Numbered from the stretch's first letter, positions 17,818-26,505 are shown. The stretch: DNA of 64,000 bases from G963676095 sp963676095 (GCA_963676095.1 OY781040.1:62001-126000), one strand, 5' to 3'. Translations and numbers: made by a program. Notes: a model not told the origin generated them from the letters alone.

Positions 17818-18073
17818 CATGCTTACCAATGGAGCCGTTCCCGGATGGGTGGATGGGCTATTGCCCAAAGCCCGATTATGGGAACTACCATTACTTTGGA
17901 GCGATTGCGAAAAAGAGGTTACGAAGCGTTGCTTACATATTACGAAAAAGTTGCCCTACATCTTAATGAACCGCTGTATATGTGCCCGAGGTTAAAATGT
18001 CCGGTGGACATTTTTAGCGAACGAGCCAGGTTGCCGGGCAGGAGAAGGCAAAGTCCGGTACTGACGAACAGAA
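17818..18073 (+). mobile_element. Group II intron fragment B, a 3'/5' chimera
   Basis: 17818-17994 encodes the C-terminus of the intron reverse transcriptase (AYQWSRSRMGGWAIAQSPIM and TLERLRKRGYEALL). At the palindrome AAAATGTCC-GGT-GGACATTTT (17993-18013) the sequence switches to the intron's 5' region: AGCGAACGAGCCAGGTTG and the following bases match 25180-25240. This looks like recombination between palindrome copies inside the intron. Confidence 0.7.
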
Positions 18074-18123
18074 ATGGCATACGAGTCCAACAACGCTGTT
18101 GTGACACGCACAACGACCTTCGA

Positions 18124-18843
18124 TCATGGGGTCGCACCCACGTTACCTTTAGCTGGTGCGACCGGGGAAAACGGTTATCAGAAGAAAACCCGGACCATTC
18201 CGGGCGTAAAATTCCTGGAACGCTTTCTGGACCATATTGTGCCGCCCTATTTCCGTCGAATCCGTCACCTGGGATTCCTGAGTTCGCGCAGCAAAAAGCA
18301 AAGCCTGGCAGCTATCCGGGAAAGCCTGGGGGAAAAGCTGGCACCGGCTGAGCCACTTTCGCGGGCTCAGGTGCTGGCATTGTGTTTTGGGGAGCGCTCC
18401 CTGCTCCGGTGCCGCGACTGCGGCGGGGAACTTCAATTGATGGAAACATACCCCAAAGACCGGGCGCCACCTTTCAACGTAATGGCAGGGATCTGTTAAC
18501 CATTGCCTTTAGAAACTTTAAACTGATGCGCCCGGGCGTAAACGGGAATGGTAGGCCCGTAAGCAAAAACTTACCGGTTTAAACTGCCTGTCCCTGTCAG
18601 GGAAACGACAAAACCTTATCATATTGGGCAGGGAAGTCCGGTTTTTTCCCCGCAAAACGGGATCCCGCTTTCCGAAAGTTACAAAAAGCAGGCTTCAAGG
18701 AACTCAAAAAAAACCGGCTTAAAACACTATGAATAAACGCCTGCCCCCCAGGTGGTTTTGAAGCAAGGGGAAGTTTAGTTCAACACTACCTCCAATCTAA
18801 AGCGTATGCAAGCAACGCTTTATTGGAGGCTAATTATTAGGCA
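18124..18843 (+). mobile_element. IS91-like element, 3' fragment
   Basis: The 3' end of an IS91-like element related to the intact copy at 45529-47995, including the terminal sequence (18780-18835, CCTCCAATCTAAAGCGTATG and GGAGGCTAATTATT) shared in inverted orientation with 45530-45594. The inner noncoding part (18580-18780) is more diverged. Confidence 0.75.
18133..18499 (+). pseudogene. IS91-family transposase, C-terminal remnant
   Basis: About 120 codons: THVTFSWCDR, a one-base frameshift near 18165, then NGYQKKTRTIPGVKFLERFL, IVPPYFRRIRHLGF and the zinc-ribbon-like LLRCRDCGGELQL. It corresponds to the last third of the intact transposase at 45865-47067 with many substitutions. The HUH and catalytic tyrosine parts are absent, so it is inactive. 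Confidence 0.8.
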
Positions 18844-18887
18844 CAGGATTTTTTATCCTATTATAAAAAATTAATCTCATTTACTTC

Positions 18888-19805
18888 CTAATTGAAACTT
18901 GTTCGAAATTCTGTTGGTGATTGATTGGTTTTGCGTTTAAACAACTTGCTAAACGACTGAGAATATTCAAAGCCCAATTCATAAGCTATTTCACTGACCG
19001 ATAAATCTGTTGTAGATAATTTTTCTTTTGCCTTATCTATTAACTTTTGATGAATATGTTGTTGTGCATTTTGCCCTGTAAGGGAACGTAACATATCGCT
19101 CAGATATTGAGGCGTTATATTTAAGCTTTCCGCTAAGTATTTAACTGTCGGCAAACCCAAACTTGTCTTTTGTTTGTTGGAAAAATATTCTTCTAAAACA
19201 TCATCCATTTTCTGCAACAAGAAATTATTGGATGCTTTTCGGGTAATGAATTGTCTTTTGTAGAAACGGTTGCAGTAATTCAGTAACAGTTCGATTTGGG
19301 AAATAATAACGTCCTGACTGAAATCGTCTATTGGTAATTTAAGTTCCTCATCAATTATTTTAAATACTGAAATGATAGTTTTCTTTTCCGTTTCCGACAA
19401 ATACAAAGCTTCATTAGTAGAATAGGAAAAAAATCCATATTGTTTTATTTTCTTAGCCAATGATGTTCCTAACAAAAAATTGGGATGCACAAAAATTGTA
19501 TATCCAGAGAAATTCAATGTGTCATCATAGTCTGAAATGACTTGATTTGGAGCAAAGAAAAACATTCCACCTTCGTCAAAATCATAGAATCCTTGTCCGT
19601 ATTTTAATTTACCGCTAAGACTGGTTACAAATGAAATTTTGTAAAAATCGAGAATAAATGAACTTGCTAATTTCTCTGCCCCAACTTTCTTATACATATC
19701 ATCAACCACACTTACCAGCGGGTGAAATGGCATAGGCAATCCAAGTAATCGGTGCATTTCCGATAATGACTTAAATCTAATTGGGTGATTGATGTTTTGT
19801 ATCAT
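18888..19805 (-). CDS. AraC-family transcriptional regulator
   Basis: A 305-residue regulator: an N-terminal cupin-like ligand domain (DFYKISFVTSLSGKLKYGQG, DFDEGGMFFFAPNQ) and a C-terminal pair of helix-turn-helices (LPTVKYLAESLNITPQYLSD and LSVSEIAYELGFEYSQSFSK) with the AraC end signature (KTNQSPTEFR). It starts 29 bp downstream of the SDR gene on the same strand, so both probably form one transcript, and the regulator likely controls the dehydrogenase gene in answer to a small molecule. AraC/SDR pairs of this form are frequent in Bacteroidota. Confidence 0.92.
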   Translation of the reverse strand: MIQNINHPIRFKSLSEMHRLLGLPMPFHPLVSVVDDMYKKVGAEKLASSFILDFYKISFVTSLSGKLKYGQGFYDFDEGGMFFFAPNQVISDYDDTLNFSGYTIFVHPNFLLGTSLAKKIKQYGFFSYSTNEALYLSETEKKTIISVFKIIDEELKLPIDDFSQDVIISQIELLLNYCNRFYKRQFITRKASNNFLLQKMDDVLEEYFSNKQKTSLGLPTVKYLAESLNITPQYLSDMLRSLTGQNAQQHIHQKLIDKAKEKLSTTDLSVSEIAYELGFEYSQSFSKLFKRKTNQSPTEFRTSFN

Positions 19806-19834
19806 TGAATTTCTTTTAAGTTATAAATTATTTC

Positions 19835-20578
19835 TTACCAGGGTATTATCCCTGATTCAGGATTGTATTCCCAACTAAAGAACATTCCGGTGGGACCATC
19901 TTTATCAATGGTTGTGTAATCAATAATACAAGAAGCTGCTGCCTTAACTGTTCCCGTTCCTTGTTGAGCGTTTAAATCAGTTCGAGTATATCCGGGGTCA
20001 ATCATATTTACTTTAAAAGGCGTGTCACGCAATTCATATGCTAAATTTATGGTGTACATATTCAATGCCGATTTTGAAGTGCCATAGGCTACAAATTTAC
20101 TGGTCATTGGTTGGAATTGAGGATCACTATTTAAAGTGTGCGAACCTATACCGGAACTAACATTTACAATGCGGGGTTCGTTGGAATTTGCCAGCAAATC
20201 CATAAATGCCCTTGTTACTCTAATAACTCCGTACAAATTGGTATTGAAAACGTCCTTGAATGTATCGATTGTAACTTCCTGTGCATTCTGAGCTGCCAAA
20301 CCACCAGAAATACCTGCATTATTTATAAGCACATCCAGCACATCAGTCTTTCTACCTATTATTTCTCGGGCAGCACTTACTGAATCTTGATTGGTTACAT
20401 CCAATTGTATGGCATCTACATTTTCGAATCCTTCATTTTTAAGTACTTTTTCTGCTTTCAAACCATTTTCAAGATTGCGACTTCCGAGATAAACGAATAA
20501 TCCTTTTTGTGCAAGTTGTCTTGCACATTCAAAGCCAATACCTTTGTTGGCTCCTGTAATTAATACTTTTTTCATCAT
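19835..20578 (-). CDS. Short-chain dehydrogenase/reductase (SDR)
   Basis: A 247-residue NAD(P)-dependent oxidoreductase with a full classical SDR set: TGANKGIG (cofactor binding, about 7-14), LDVTN, NNAGISGG, INVSS-like VNVSSGIG and the catalytic YxxxK as YGTSK. The Arg in LGSRN after the second beta strand favours NADPH. The end (DGPTGMFFSWEYN, PESGIIPW) matches the carbonyl-reductase-like Bacteroidota subgroup. Substrate unknown. First gene of the pair with the AraC regulator. Confidence 0.92.
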   Translation of the reverse strand: MMKKVLITGANKGIGFECARQLAQKGLFVYLGSRNLENGLKAEKVLKNEGFENVDAIQLDVTNQDSVSAAREIIGRKTDVLDVLINNAGISGGLAAQNAQEVTIDTFKDVFNTNLYGVIRVTRAFMDLLANSNEPRIVNVSSGIGSHTLNSDPQFQPMTSKFVAYGTSKSALNMYTINLAYELRDTPFKVNMIDPGYTRTDLNAQQGTGTVKAAASCIIDYTTIDKDGPTGMFFSWEYNPESGIIPW

Positions 20579-20753
20579 CTTTTATTTAAATAAATTAATA
20601 GTACAAAGATGAACAGGTGATAAACTTTGAAAGTATCCAAAGTGAGGATTTTGGTGTTCATATTACGGTTGTCGATTTTCTTTAAGAAAAGGCCAAGCTT
20701 TAATATTTATAACTTGATTAAAAGCACATGGTTTGTAATCTTGTGCCTAACTT

Positions 20754-21094
20754 TGTTGTCTGTCAACCAAAGTTATCTTATAAATTGTCTTATTCTCTGT
20801 TTTATGTGTAGCTTTTTTCTCTTATAAATTGAAATCGTCAATCGGTTTTTTAATTTGCTACCTTATATGGAATAATGGACGGATATTTCCTTACGTCTGA
20901 ACATTTTTCGAATCGCGATAGTTAAGCATAAATTTAGTTTTAGTTATGCGATACAATTTACGTCAAAGTGAAATTAAGTACAATAAAAATCTTGCAAATT
21001 TTTCGACTAAGGTTTCCAGGTGAGCAAAATGGTATTCTCAGCCTGCAAAACATAAATCTTGGTGTGCAAACTTTGGTTTTGGAAATACAGGCTG
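20754..21094 (+). repeat. Dispersed ~341-bp noncoding repeat, copy 1
   Basis: Nearly identical to 60604-60945 in the same orientation, from TGTTGTCTGTCAACCAAAG to GGAAATACAGGCTG. A short third piece of its right end lies at 50191-50258. It holds no convincing open frame. It contains short inverted stretches such as AGCATAAATT...AGTTATGCG. Confidence 0.85.
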
Positions 21095-21417
21095 GTTATT
21101 ATTTTTCTAAATCAGCTTTCCATTTTTCTTATTTCTCAGGTCGTTTTATTTGATGGATTGAATTTGTCATCATCCCCATTTTGCAGGGTTGTTGATGATG
21201 TATTTCGAAATGTTTTGACAGGATTGTTCGTTGCGGATAATATGGTCGTAATAATTGGGTTGAAAGAAATGATTATCCCGGTTGTATTTGGAAATTTCCA
21301 GATGGTGTTCATCGATATAATCATCTATTTTGGAATTTATTGCCGATTTGAATCCTCCGATAAATGACGATATTGATTTTGGTTTCCGGATGAATGGTGG
21401 TGGTGATGGTTGTTTTT

Positions 21418-21445
21418 GTAGAGACGCACGGCCGTGCGTCTCTAC
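21418..21445. repeat. REP-like palindrome shared with RAYT copy 1
   Basis: Perfect palindrome identical to 17351-17378, located in the linker part of the RAYT coding sequence. Confidence 0.85.
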
Positions 21446-21661
21446 GTGCGCCCCGATATGCGTCCCATGCGTTCCGTTTGTTTGCCCTGCGTTTTCGGGA
21501 TATTGCCCATCCGGTTCACCGTATTTATTTGGTCTATTAATTTCCGGTTTTTCACCGGTTGCCGATTGTTCGCCCCTGGAATCGCCAAATTCATTGTTTA
21601 TTCCCGTTCCGGGTTGATCGTTGTTATTATTGTGTCCGCAATATTCATCATTGGTGGTAAT

Positions 21662-21710
21662 GTCAATTGGACGCCCACGTAGAAGGGGCGCCCCTACGTG
21701 GGCGTCCGAT
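21662..21710. repeat. 49-bp palindrome-bearing insertion present only in RAYT copy 2
   Basis: Arms GGACGCCCACGTAG (21669-21682) and CTACGTGGGCGTCC (21694-21707) around an 11-base loop. In copy 1 the flanking sequences meet directly at the corresponding point (GGTGGTAAT followed by TCATGTG), so this is an insertion/absence difference between paralogues. Confidence 0.8.
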
Positions 21711-22063
21711 TCATGTGTGCGATCATCCGTATTTTCGATAATACAATGAACAGGATTGGGCATAACCACCATTTCATGACACCGTTTGCCGGGATATTTA
21801 TTTTCAATTTCCCTGTACCATTTTTCCACCATCCGGCCGGCACCGTTCAATTACATTTTTTTGTTCTGAATCTGGCCAAACAAACAGGCCCGGTTTTTTA
21901 CACAGATGGTAATGAAATACAATCCGGACTGAGAATAATGGTACTCCCGCAACAATTAGATGTACATTGTGATCAGTTTCATATTTTCATCAATAGTGCA
22001 TTTATTTATTTGTTATTCGAATAATAATTTTTACTTTTACATTCGACAGAACAATCTATAAAA

Positions 22064-22636
22064 GTGAATACTACCTATATTGACCCGTTGATAGACTTTT
22101 CGTTCAAAAAGATTTTTGGTTCAGAACCTAACAAAGATCTGCTGATCGCCCTCCTGAATGAAATCTTCCGGGGCCGTAAGCTGATCACTGACCTGGTCTA
22201 CAACAAAAACGAATATCCCGGCGATAACGACAGCATTGGCGGGGCGATCTTCGACCTGACCTGTGTCGGTCCGGACGGGGAGACCTTCCTGATCGAGGTA
22301 CAGCGCAGTGTGCAGGGAAACCCGAAACAACGCATACTGTATTATGCCAGCCGGTTAATCTCGGACATGGCCCCGAAAGGAAAACGCAAAGTGTGGAACG
22401 TTTCGGGTCAGTGAGAGCAAAGCTAAGCTTGCTTAAGCTTTGCCGAACGCCAGAAACGGCTATCGCAGATGAACTATGCCGTAACCGAAGTCTATGTGAT
22501 CGTGTTGATGGACGGGTTTACCTTCCCCGATAGTAGCAATAACCGGTATTTGCACGATATTTGTTTGTGCAACAGGGATAACGGGGAAGTTTTTTACGAG
22601 GGGCTTGGGTTTATTTATATTGATCGTTTCGATTTA
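22064..22636 (+). pseudogene. Rpn/PD-(D/E)XK nuclease-family transposase, interrupted
   Basis: The first 116 codons read DPLIDFSFKKIFGSEPNKD, LLNEIFRG and then the catalytic region FDLTCVGPDGETFLIEVQRS, the D...ExQ version of PD-(D/E)XK found in Rpn recombination-promoting nucleases. Two in-frame stops within a hairpin at 22413-22447 interrupt it; the same frame resumes with MNYAVTEVYVIVLMDGFTFP and NGEVFYEGLGFIYI until another hairpin of the same kind at 22637. The usual C-terminal part is absent. The domain remains recognisable, but the product would be truncated. Confidence 0.8.
22413..22447. repeat. REP-like hairpin, family GCAAAG...CTTTGC, copy 1
   Basis: Arms AGCAAAGCTTAAGC-like and GCTTAAGCTTTGC with an overall GAGRGCAAAG to CTTTGCCGAACG frame. 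It brings two stop codons into the nuclease gene. Relative of 22637-22678. Confidence 0.6.
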
Positions 22637-22678
22637 GCGAGGGCAAAGACTAAACGAAGTTTAAGGCTTTGCCGAGCG
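22637..22678. repeat. REP-like hairpin, family GCAAAG...CTTTGC, copy 2
   Basis: GGCAAAGACTAAAC, a short loop, then GTTTAAGGCTTTGCC, flanked by GCGA and GAGCG. It ends the recognisable nuclease coding sequence. Confidence 0.6.
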
Positions 22679-23566
22679 TGAGAAACTTGCGCGAAGCGAA
22701 CTTTTTGGTAACTTTTTTGTGTCAAGACAAAAAAGTTACTGGGGTCACAGGGGCAACGCCCCTCAAACGGCAACGCCGGATCACGCGGATTTTTCAACCC
22801 GTAGTTTTTGTCCTTGAGCCGGACTGGCTCTTCCTTTTCCAGTCGATGAAAAGGAAGCAAAAATCTTGTCAAAACGAACCCTCTGCCGGGCGTTTTGACG
22901 GCCTGCGCTCTGCTCTGTTCTGCTTTCGTGACGGAGTATTGACGGTTTTCGGGAAGGTCTGTCCTGTCGTTCCTAACTTGTTTGCAATGATCGGGGGACG
23001 CTCCTTGCCCGGGGTGCCGCTCCTATCGTCGCTTACCCCGGGTTATTTAGATTTGTCCCTTTCAGGGACCAGGGTGAAGCCTACATCGCCGTTATTTTTA
23101 AACTCATTATTAAAATCACCATGTTAATTAAATTAACAACAGCAGCCAAAGCCCCTTTCTGAAAACCGGCAACCTTGGGGGTTCCGGAACGGGCAACGCC
23201 CTCAAACGGCCGAAGGCCATCAAACCCTTCAAACACGAAGTTTCAAACCCCTCAAACGGCAAAGCCCTACCCTTTCCAGTCGATGAAAAGGAAACAAAAA
23301 TCTTGTCAAAACGAACCCTCACCCGGGCATTTTGACTGCCCCCGCACCGCTCTGTTCTGCATTTGCGTCAGAGTCTTGACGGATTACTATGTAATCCAGT
23401 TGCATTTCACGTATAACACAAATGGGTTATAAGCGTAACTTTTGAAAATTTATTGTTCAGTAAAACTTCTTCTCAATTCCGCAGGTACCTGGCAAACATT
23501 TTATGGCATCCCCGGTAACAACATCTTCAACATTAGCCCCATTATACCGCTATTTAGAGGAGCCGC
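22679..23566. repeat. Gene-free stretch with ~110-bp direct repeats
   Basis: 22835-22945 and 23270-23384 are direct copies (CCAGTCGATGAAAAGGAA, AAAATCTTGTCAAAACGAAC, then GCTCTGTTCTGC...TTGACGG) with about 85-90 percent similarity by eye. Other parts hold G/C-rich pieces such as GGGGCAACGCCCCTCAAACG. Plus-strand open frames here have no recognisable product. 23386-23440 carries a diverged copy of the nested hairpin repeat of 54721 and 61001. Confidence 0.65.
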
Positions 23567-23662
23567 CCTCACTAACGTTGTTGCGACACCCTCACTAATG
23601 TTAGTGAGACACCTTCACCAACATTAGTGAGGCACTATCCCAAACGTTGGTGAAACGGTCTC
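23567..23662. repeat. Tandem ~23-bp palindromic repeats, array 1
   Basis: Four to five degenerate units built on CTCACTAACGTTAGTGAGAC (each unit nearly self-complementary: CACTAATGTTAGTG). A second array with the same unit is at 62590-62692. Each array lies just before a group II intron 3' fragment. Confidence 0.75.
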
Positions 23663-23690
23663 ACATTCCTATACGATACGGATTACCCCA

Positions 23691-24018
23691 AAGACCCGGA
23701 AGAACCTGATCCGGCTGGGAGTACCACCGGAACATGCTTACCAATGGAGCCGTTCCCGGATGGGGGGTTGGGCAATTGCCCAAAGCCCGATTCTGAGAAC
23801 GACCATTACCTTGGAGCGATTGCGAAAAAGAGGGTACGAAGCGTTGCTGACGTATTACGGAAAAGTTGCCCCACATCTTAATGAACCGTTGTATATGTGC
23901 CCGAGGTTAAAATGTCCGGTGGACATTTTGGCCGAAGGGGTGGAGCGTAGCTCGCGTACCTGCAGTGGTGTGAAAGCCTCTCCCTGTCAGCACTTGCTGG
24001 CAGGGCGGGCTATTCGAT
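23691..24018 (+). mobile_element. Group II intron 3' fragment C
   Basis: Encodes the C-terminus of the intron reverse transcriptase (KTRKNLIRLGV, AYQWSRSRMGGWAIAQSPI, ERLRKRGYEALLTYY, APHLNEPLY). The palindrome AAAATGTCCGGTGGACATTTT-type follows at 23911, then GTAGCTCGCGTAC. A hairpin CCCTGTCAG-CACTTG-CTGGCAGGG (domain VI-like) precedes the end GGGCTATTCGAT at 24018. Confidence 0.8.
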
Positions 24019-24449
24019 TGGCCACCGTTTTTATTATTTTTTAATTCCTTCTCTATCTTGTTCACATACTTTTCATAAATTCCAGATTTAATGAATCTAT
24101 CCAATTTTTTCCATGTGGATTCATATGATTGAACAGCATATTTTGAATCACTTATCTTACTTTCAAATTCACAGACATAAAATGGTCCATCTGTTAAATC
24201 TTCATAATGGAATTCATCACTATATCCATATCCGGCTTCAAACATCCCAATTAAATAAACATTGTCTTTGTGAACTCTTTTTACTCTCTCGCTTAGGTTC
24301 GAGTCATCAATATACTCAATGAAAGAGAATAAGAATTTACCCAAATCAAAGGCGTATTTTTTTGATTCATTATCCCAATGCCAATCAGCTACATATTCTT
24401 CAATTTCTTTTTTAAGCCTATCTACTATCTGTATATTTTTAGACAACAT
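23907..24449 (-). CDS. Hypothetical protein, C-terminus replaced by intron sequence
   Basis: The native part, from ATG 24449 to about codon 143 (24019), is an acidic, helix-rich protein (LKKEIEEYVADWHWDNESKK, FEAGYGYSDEFHYEDL, KKLDRFIKSGIYEKYVNKIE). I do not recognise a family. From 24018 the frame runs into the end of group II intron fragment C, so the last 37 codons (QSNSPPCQQVLTG onward) are not native. It overlaps the start of the upstream gene by 11 bp, so the two were probably translated together. Size, paired small genes of unknown function and the imperfect inverted repeat upstream (24842-24951) are reminiscent of integron cassettes. Confidence 0.6.
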   Translation of the reverse strand: MLSKNIQIVDRLKKEIEEYVADWHWDNESKKYAFDLGKFLFSFIEYIDDSNLSERVKRVHKDNVYLIGMFEAGYGYSDEFHYEDLTDGPFYVCEFESKISDSKYAVQSYESTWKKLDRFIKSGIYEKYVNKIEKELKNNKNGGQSNSPPCQQVLTGRGFHTTAGTRATLHPFGQNVHRTF

Positions 24450-24720
24450 ATGATTTAAATTTCTTTCTTACCTCGTCTCTTATGAATAACACAATCCTTT
24501 TAGATTCATTTGCCTCTTGATATTGTTTTTCAAGTATTTCTCTTGACAGTTCATTTAGACTTTTCTTATATTCGCTATAAATGTATGAATAAATTTTATT
24601 CTCTTTCATTTCATAAATCATTACTAAGTCCTTTCTATCTGACATATTATAGAACTCATAGACTTTATCCACAATATTATCTATCGTGTCCAAATATATT
24701 TTATCTTTCTCGTAAGTCAT
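24439..24720 (-). CDS. Hypothetical protein, acidic and basic helical
   Basis: About 93 residues from ATG 24720 (an alternative ATG at 24759 adds 13). The sequence (YLDTIDNIVDKVYEFYNMSD, MIYEMKENKIYSYIYSEYKK, RIVLFIRDEVRKKFKSY) is rich in Tyr, Lys and Glu and has no recognisable motif, signal peptide or membrane segment. It overlaps the next gene by 11 bp on the same strand. Function unknown. Confidence 0.6.
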   Translation of the reverse strand: MTYEKDKIYLDTIDNIVDKVYEFYNMSDRKDLVMIYEMKENKIYSYIYSEYKKSLNELSREILEKQYQEANESKRIVLFIRDEVRKKFKSYVV

Positions 24721-24841
24721 TTCCTTATTTTTTATCTTGACTAACTTCAAATAAGTCAAGTGTTATATATTTATTTATCACCTAATTGCAATCTGTCAAA
24801 TTATCACTTAGGCTCGGTGTGCAAAATGGTGGCTAACGGCT

Positions 24842-24951
24842 GCGGTATGGTTAGTTGCCGATTTCGAAGCACTTTCCTATCAAGCTACAACTACTTTTGA
24901 TACGAGTTATGCCACTCGAATACGCACTATACCGGCAATTAACTATACCGC
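24842..24951. repeat. Long imperfect inverted repeat (attC-like) upstream of the hypothetical pair
   Basis: Arms GCGGTATGGTTAGTTGCCG (24842-24860) and CGGCAATTAACTATACCGC (24933-24951) match at 17 of 19 positions around a 72-nt centre; GGCTAACGGC precedes the left arm. Shape and placement resemble an integron attC site, but no integrase gene is seen and the right core is not clear. Confidence 0.45.
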
Positions 24952-24955
24952 TTGT

Positions 24956-25936
24956 GTGCGCCCTGCATGAGCAGAGCGCACCTGCTGAAAGCTATAGAAA
25001 AAGCTTAAAAATACAAATAAAAAGTAATAAACATAGTTTCAGCAGGTGTATTTTTCCAGAGGGTGCAAGTCCCTTATGCACCGGGGTAACGCCCGGAAGC
25101 ATTAGCAAGTGGCAAGGTGGTTTGGGGTGACCCATGCACTGAAGGGGGCGGAGCGTAAAAAAATGTCCGGTGGACATTTTTAGCGAACGAGCCAGGTTGC
25201 AGGGCAGGAGAAGGCAAAATCCGGTACTGACGAACAGTGAATGACGTAAAGTTTTACGGCAGTAAAACCAAATGTCCGGTGGACATTTGACGACATGAAG
25301 AGCGTAGCGGTGGCATATGAGGCTGTGAAACGAGGATAAGCAAGCACATCATTGTTACGTCCAAAGAATACCAAAATCGTTTTCCAGTAGATGTCGCAGG
25401 CATTGGAGGAAGGGAAAAGCTCTTACCAGGGGATACCTTGACAACCACGTGGTGGTTAGGGGAAGGAGTCAGCAGAAGCCATAGTAGCTACTGGCAACGA
25501 GCCGCGAACAGATACCGCGGAGGACTCACAGGGTAGTGAAGGGCTGAACATTAAGATGTTCCAAATTCGGCGGGGAGGCATTGCCAGCCCTGGCTTAAGC
25601 GGGACAGGGTAAAACAAAGTAAACGAAAAGAGGATGATTGAACAGGTACTGAACCGGAGGAATATAATGCGGGCTTACCGTCAGGTTGTGTCGAATAAAG
25701 GTTCGGCAGGCACCGATGGTATGGCTGTGACGGATTTGTATGCTCACCTGACTAAAAACAGGGAGCAACTGGAATCTGATATCCGGGTAGGTAAGTACCT
25801 GCCACAAGCCATTCTTGGGGTTGAAATACCCAAAAGCAACGGAAAATTCCGTTTATTAGGCGTGCCCACTGCAACGGATCGCATGTTGCAACAAGCCGTA
25901 GGCCAGGTCCTGTCCATCAAATTCGAGATGGAATTT
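24956..25936 (+). mobile_element. Group II intron 5' part (domain I onward), interrupted by an IS
   Basis: Starts at GTGCG within a palindrome (GTGCGCCCTGC-ATGA-GCAGAGCGCAC) and continues CCTGCTGAAAGC ... GTTTCAGCAGGTG, GAGGGTGCAAGTCCC, GCACCGGGGTAACGCCCGG and AAGGTGGTTTGGGGTGACCC, typical of the 5' RNA domain of bacterial group II introns. Two copies of the palindrome ATGTCCGGTGGACAT occur at 25160-25178 and 25272-25288. The reverse transcriptase gene begins at 25634. The intron resumes at 28261 after the IS and is cut off near 28396. Confidence 0.8.
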
Positions 25937-26028
25937 CAGAACTCCTGACCTGAGAAATATGAATCAAATAGTTAATGGATTTGGATCGTAAAAGATGAAG
26001 TCGCATTTTTACAGGAAAAAATACGGTT

Positions 26029-26505
26029 ATGCAAATGCAGCTTCCCATTTTCCCGGCATCGACCAAACTGGTGAATTCGAACGTTGGATTCTTTGAGAAA
26101 GACGATTTTGTCTATTACCTGCATAATGGATCACCCATTTTCTGCCATGATAAGAATGACCTGAACAGCTACCGTTATATTTTGGCCAATATGGTCGTGA
26201 GCCGGTTATGCAGCCCCACGGAGTTGGCCAAAGCCTTAGGGGTAAGTAACCGGAATATCCAGCGTTATGCCAGGACCTTACGGGAAAAAGGGACGGATTG
26301 GTTTTTCCACAAACAAGGCAAGCATGGGGATGCTCATAAGCTGACCGATGAAGTGTTAAGGACAGTTCAGCAGATGCTTGACCGGTATGAGCCGGTAGCC
26401 AGGGTAGCCAGGGAGTTGGGGGTTACCGAAGGAGCGTTGCGTTACCACATCAGGCAAGGGACCATTAAAAAAAAGAGCCGCCCGGAGGGATATCCCCGGC
26501 TTTGA
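26029..26505 (+). CDS. IS first frame: helix-turn-helix protein (OrfA)
   Basis: A 158-residue protein with two helix-turn-helix units: LCSPTELAKALGVSNRNIQR (about 65-84) and EPVARVARELGVTEGALRYH (about 125-144). It would bind the element's ends or regulate transposition. It ends in TGA at 26503-26505 and overlaps the next frame. Codons ATT AAA AAA AAG near 26464-26475 form an A-AAA-AAG slippery heptamer in the correct phase to shift into the -1 frame, which stays open from there into the transposase, so an OrfAB fusion is likely. Confidence 0.85.
   Translation: MQMQLPIFPASTKLVNSNVGFFEKDDFVYYLHNGSPIFCHDKNDLNSYRYILANMVVSRLCSPTELAKALGVSNRNIQRYARTLREKGTDWFFHKQGKHGDAHKLTDEVLRTVQQMLDRYEPVARVARELGVTEGALRYHIRQGTIKKKSRPEGYPRL

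Larger units (their letters stand above)
21136..21934 (-). pseudogene. RAYT (REP-associated tyrosine transposase), copy 2, decayed
   Basis: Close paralogue of 17054-17817. An open frame of 226 codons (21170-21850) covers most of it, but a Gln codon of copy 1 is TAA here (near 21852), separating the start (QSGLYFITICVKNRACLFG). The HUH motif reads MVMPNPVHCII: the first catalytic His is replaced by Pro. The linker has two palindromes, the one shared with copy 1 (21418-21445) and an extra one (21669-21707). An added G near the end moves the stop forward (NPAKWG, lacking FNPSNK). Both copies lose the gene start at the same point, so the truncation probably predates the duplication. Confidence 0.78.

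Noticed and set aside
22669..23127. 152-codon plus-strand frame
   Set aside because: It runs through repeats and hairpins with no recognisable product and restarts in a different frame in the second repeat copy.
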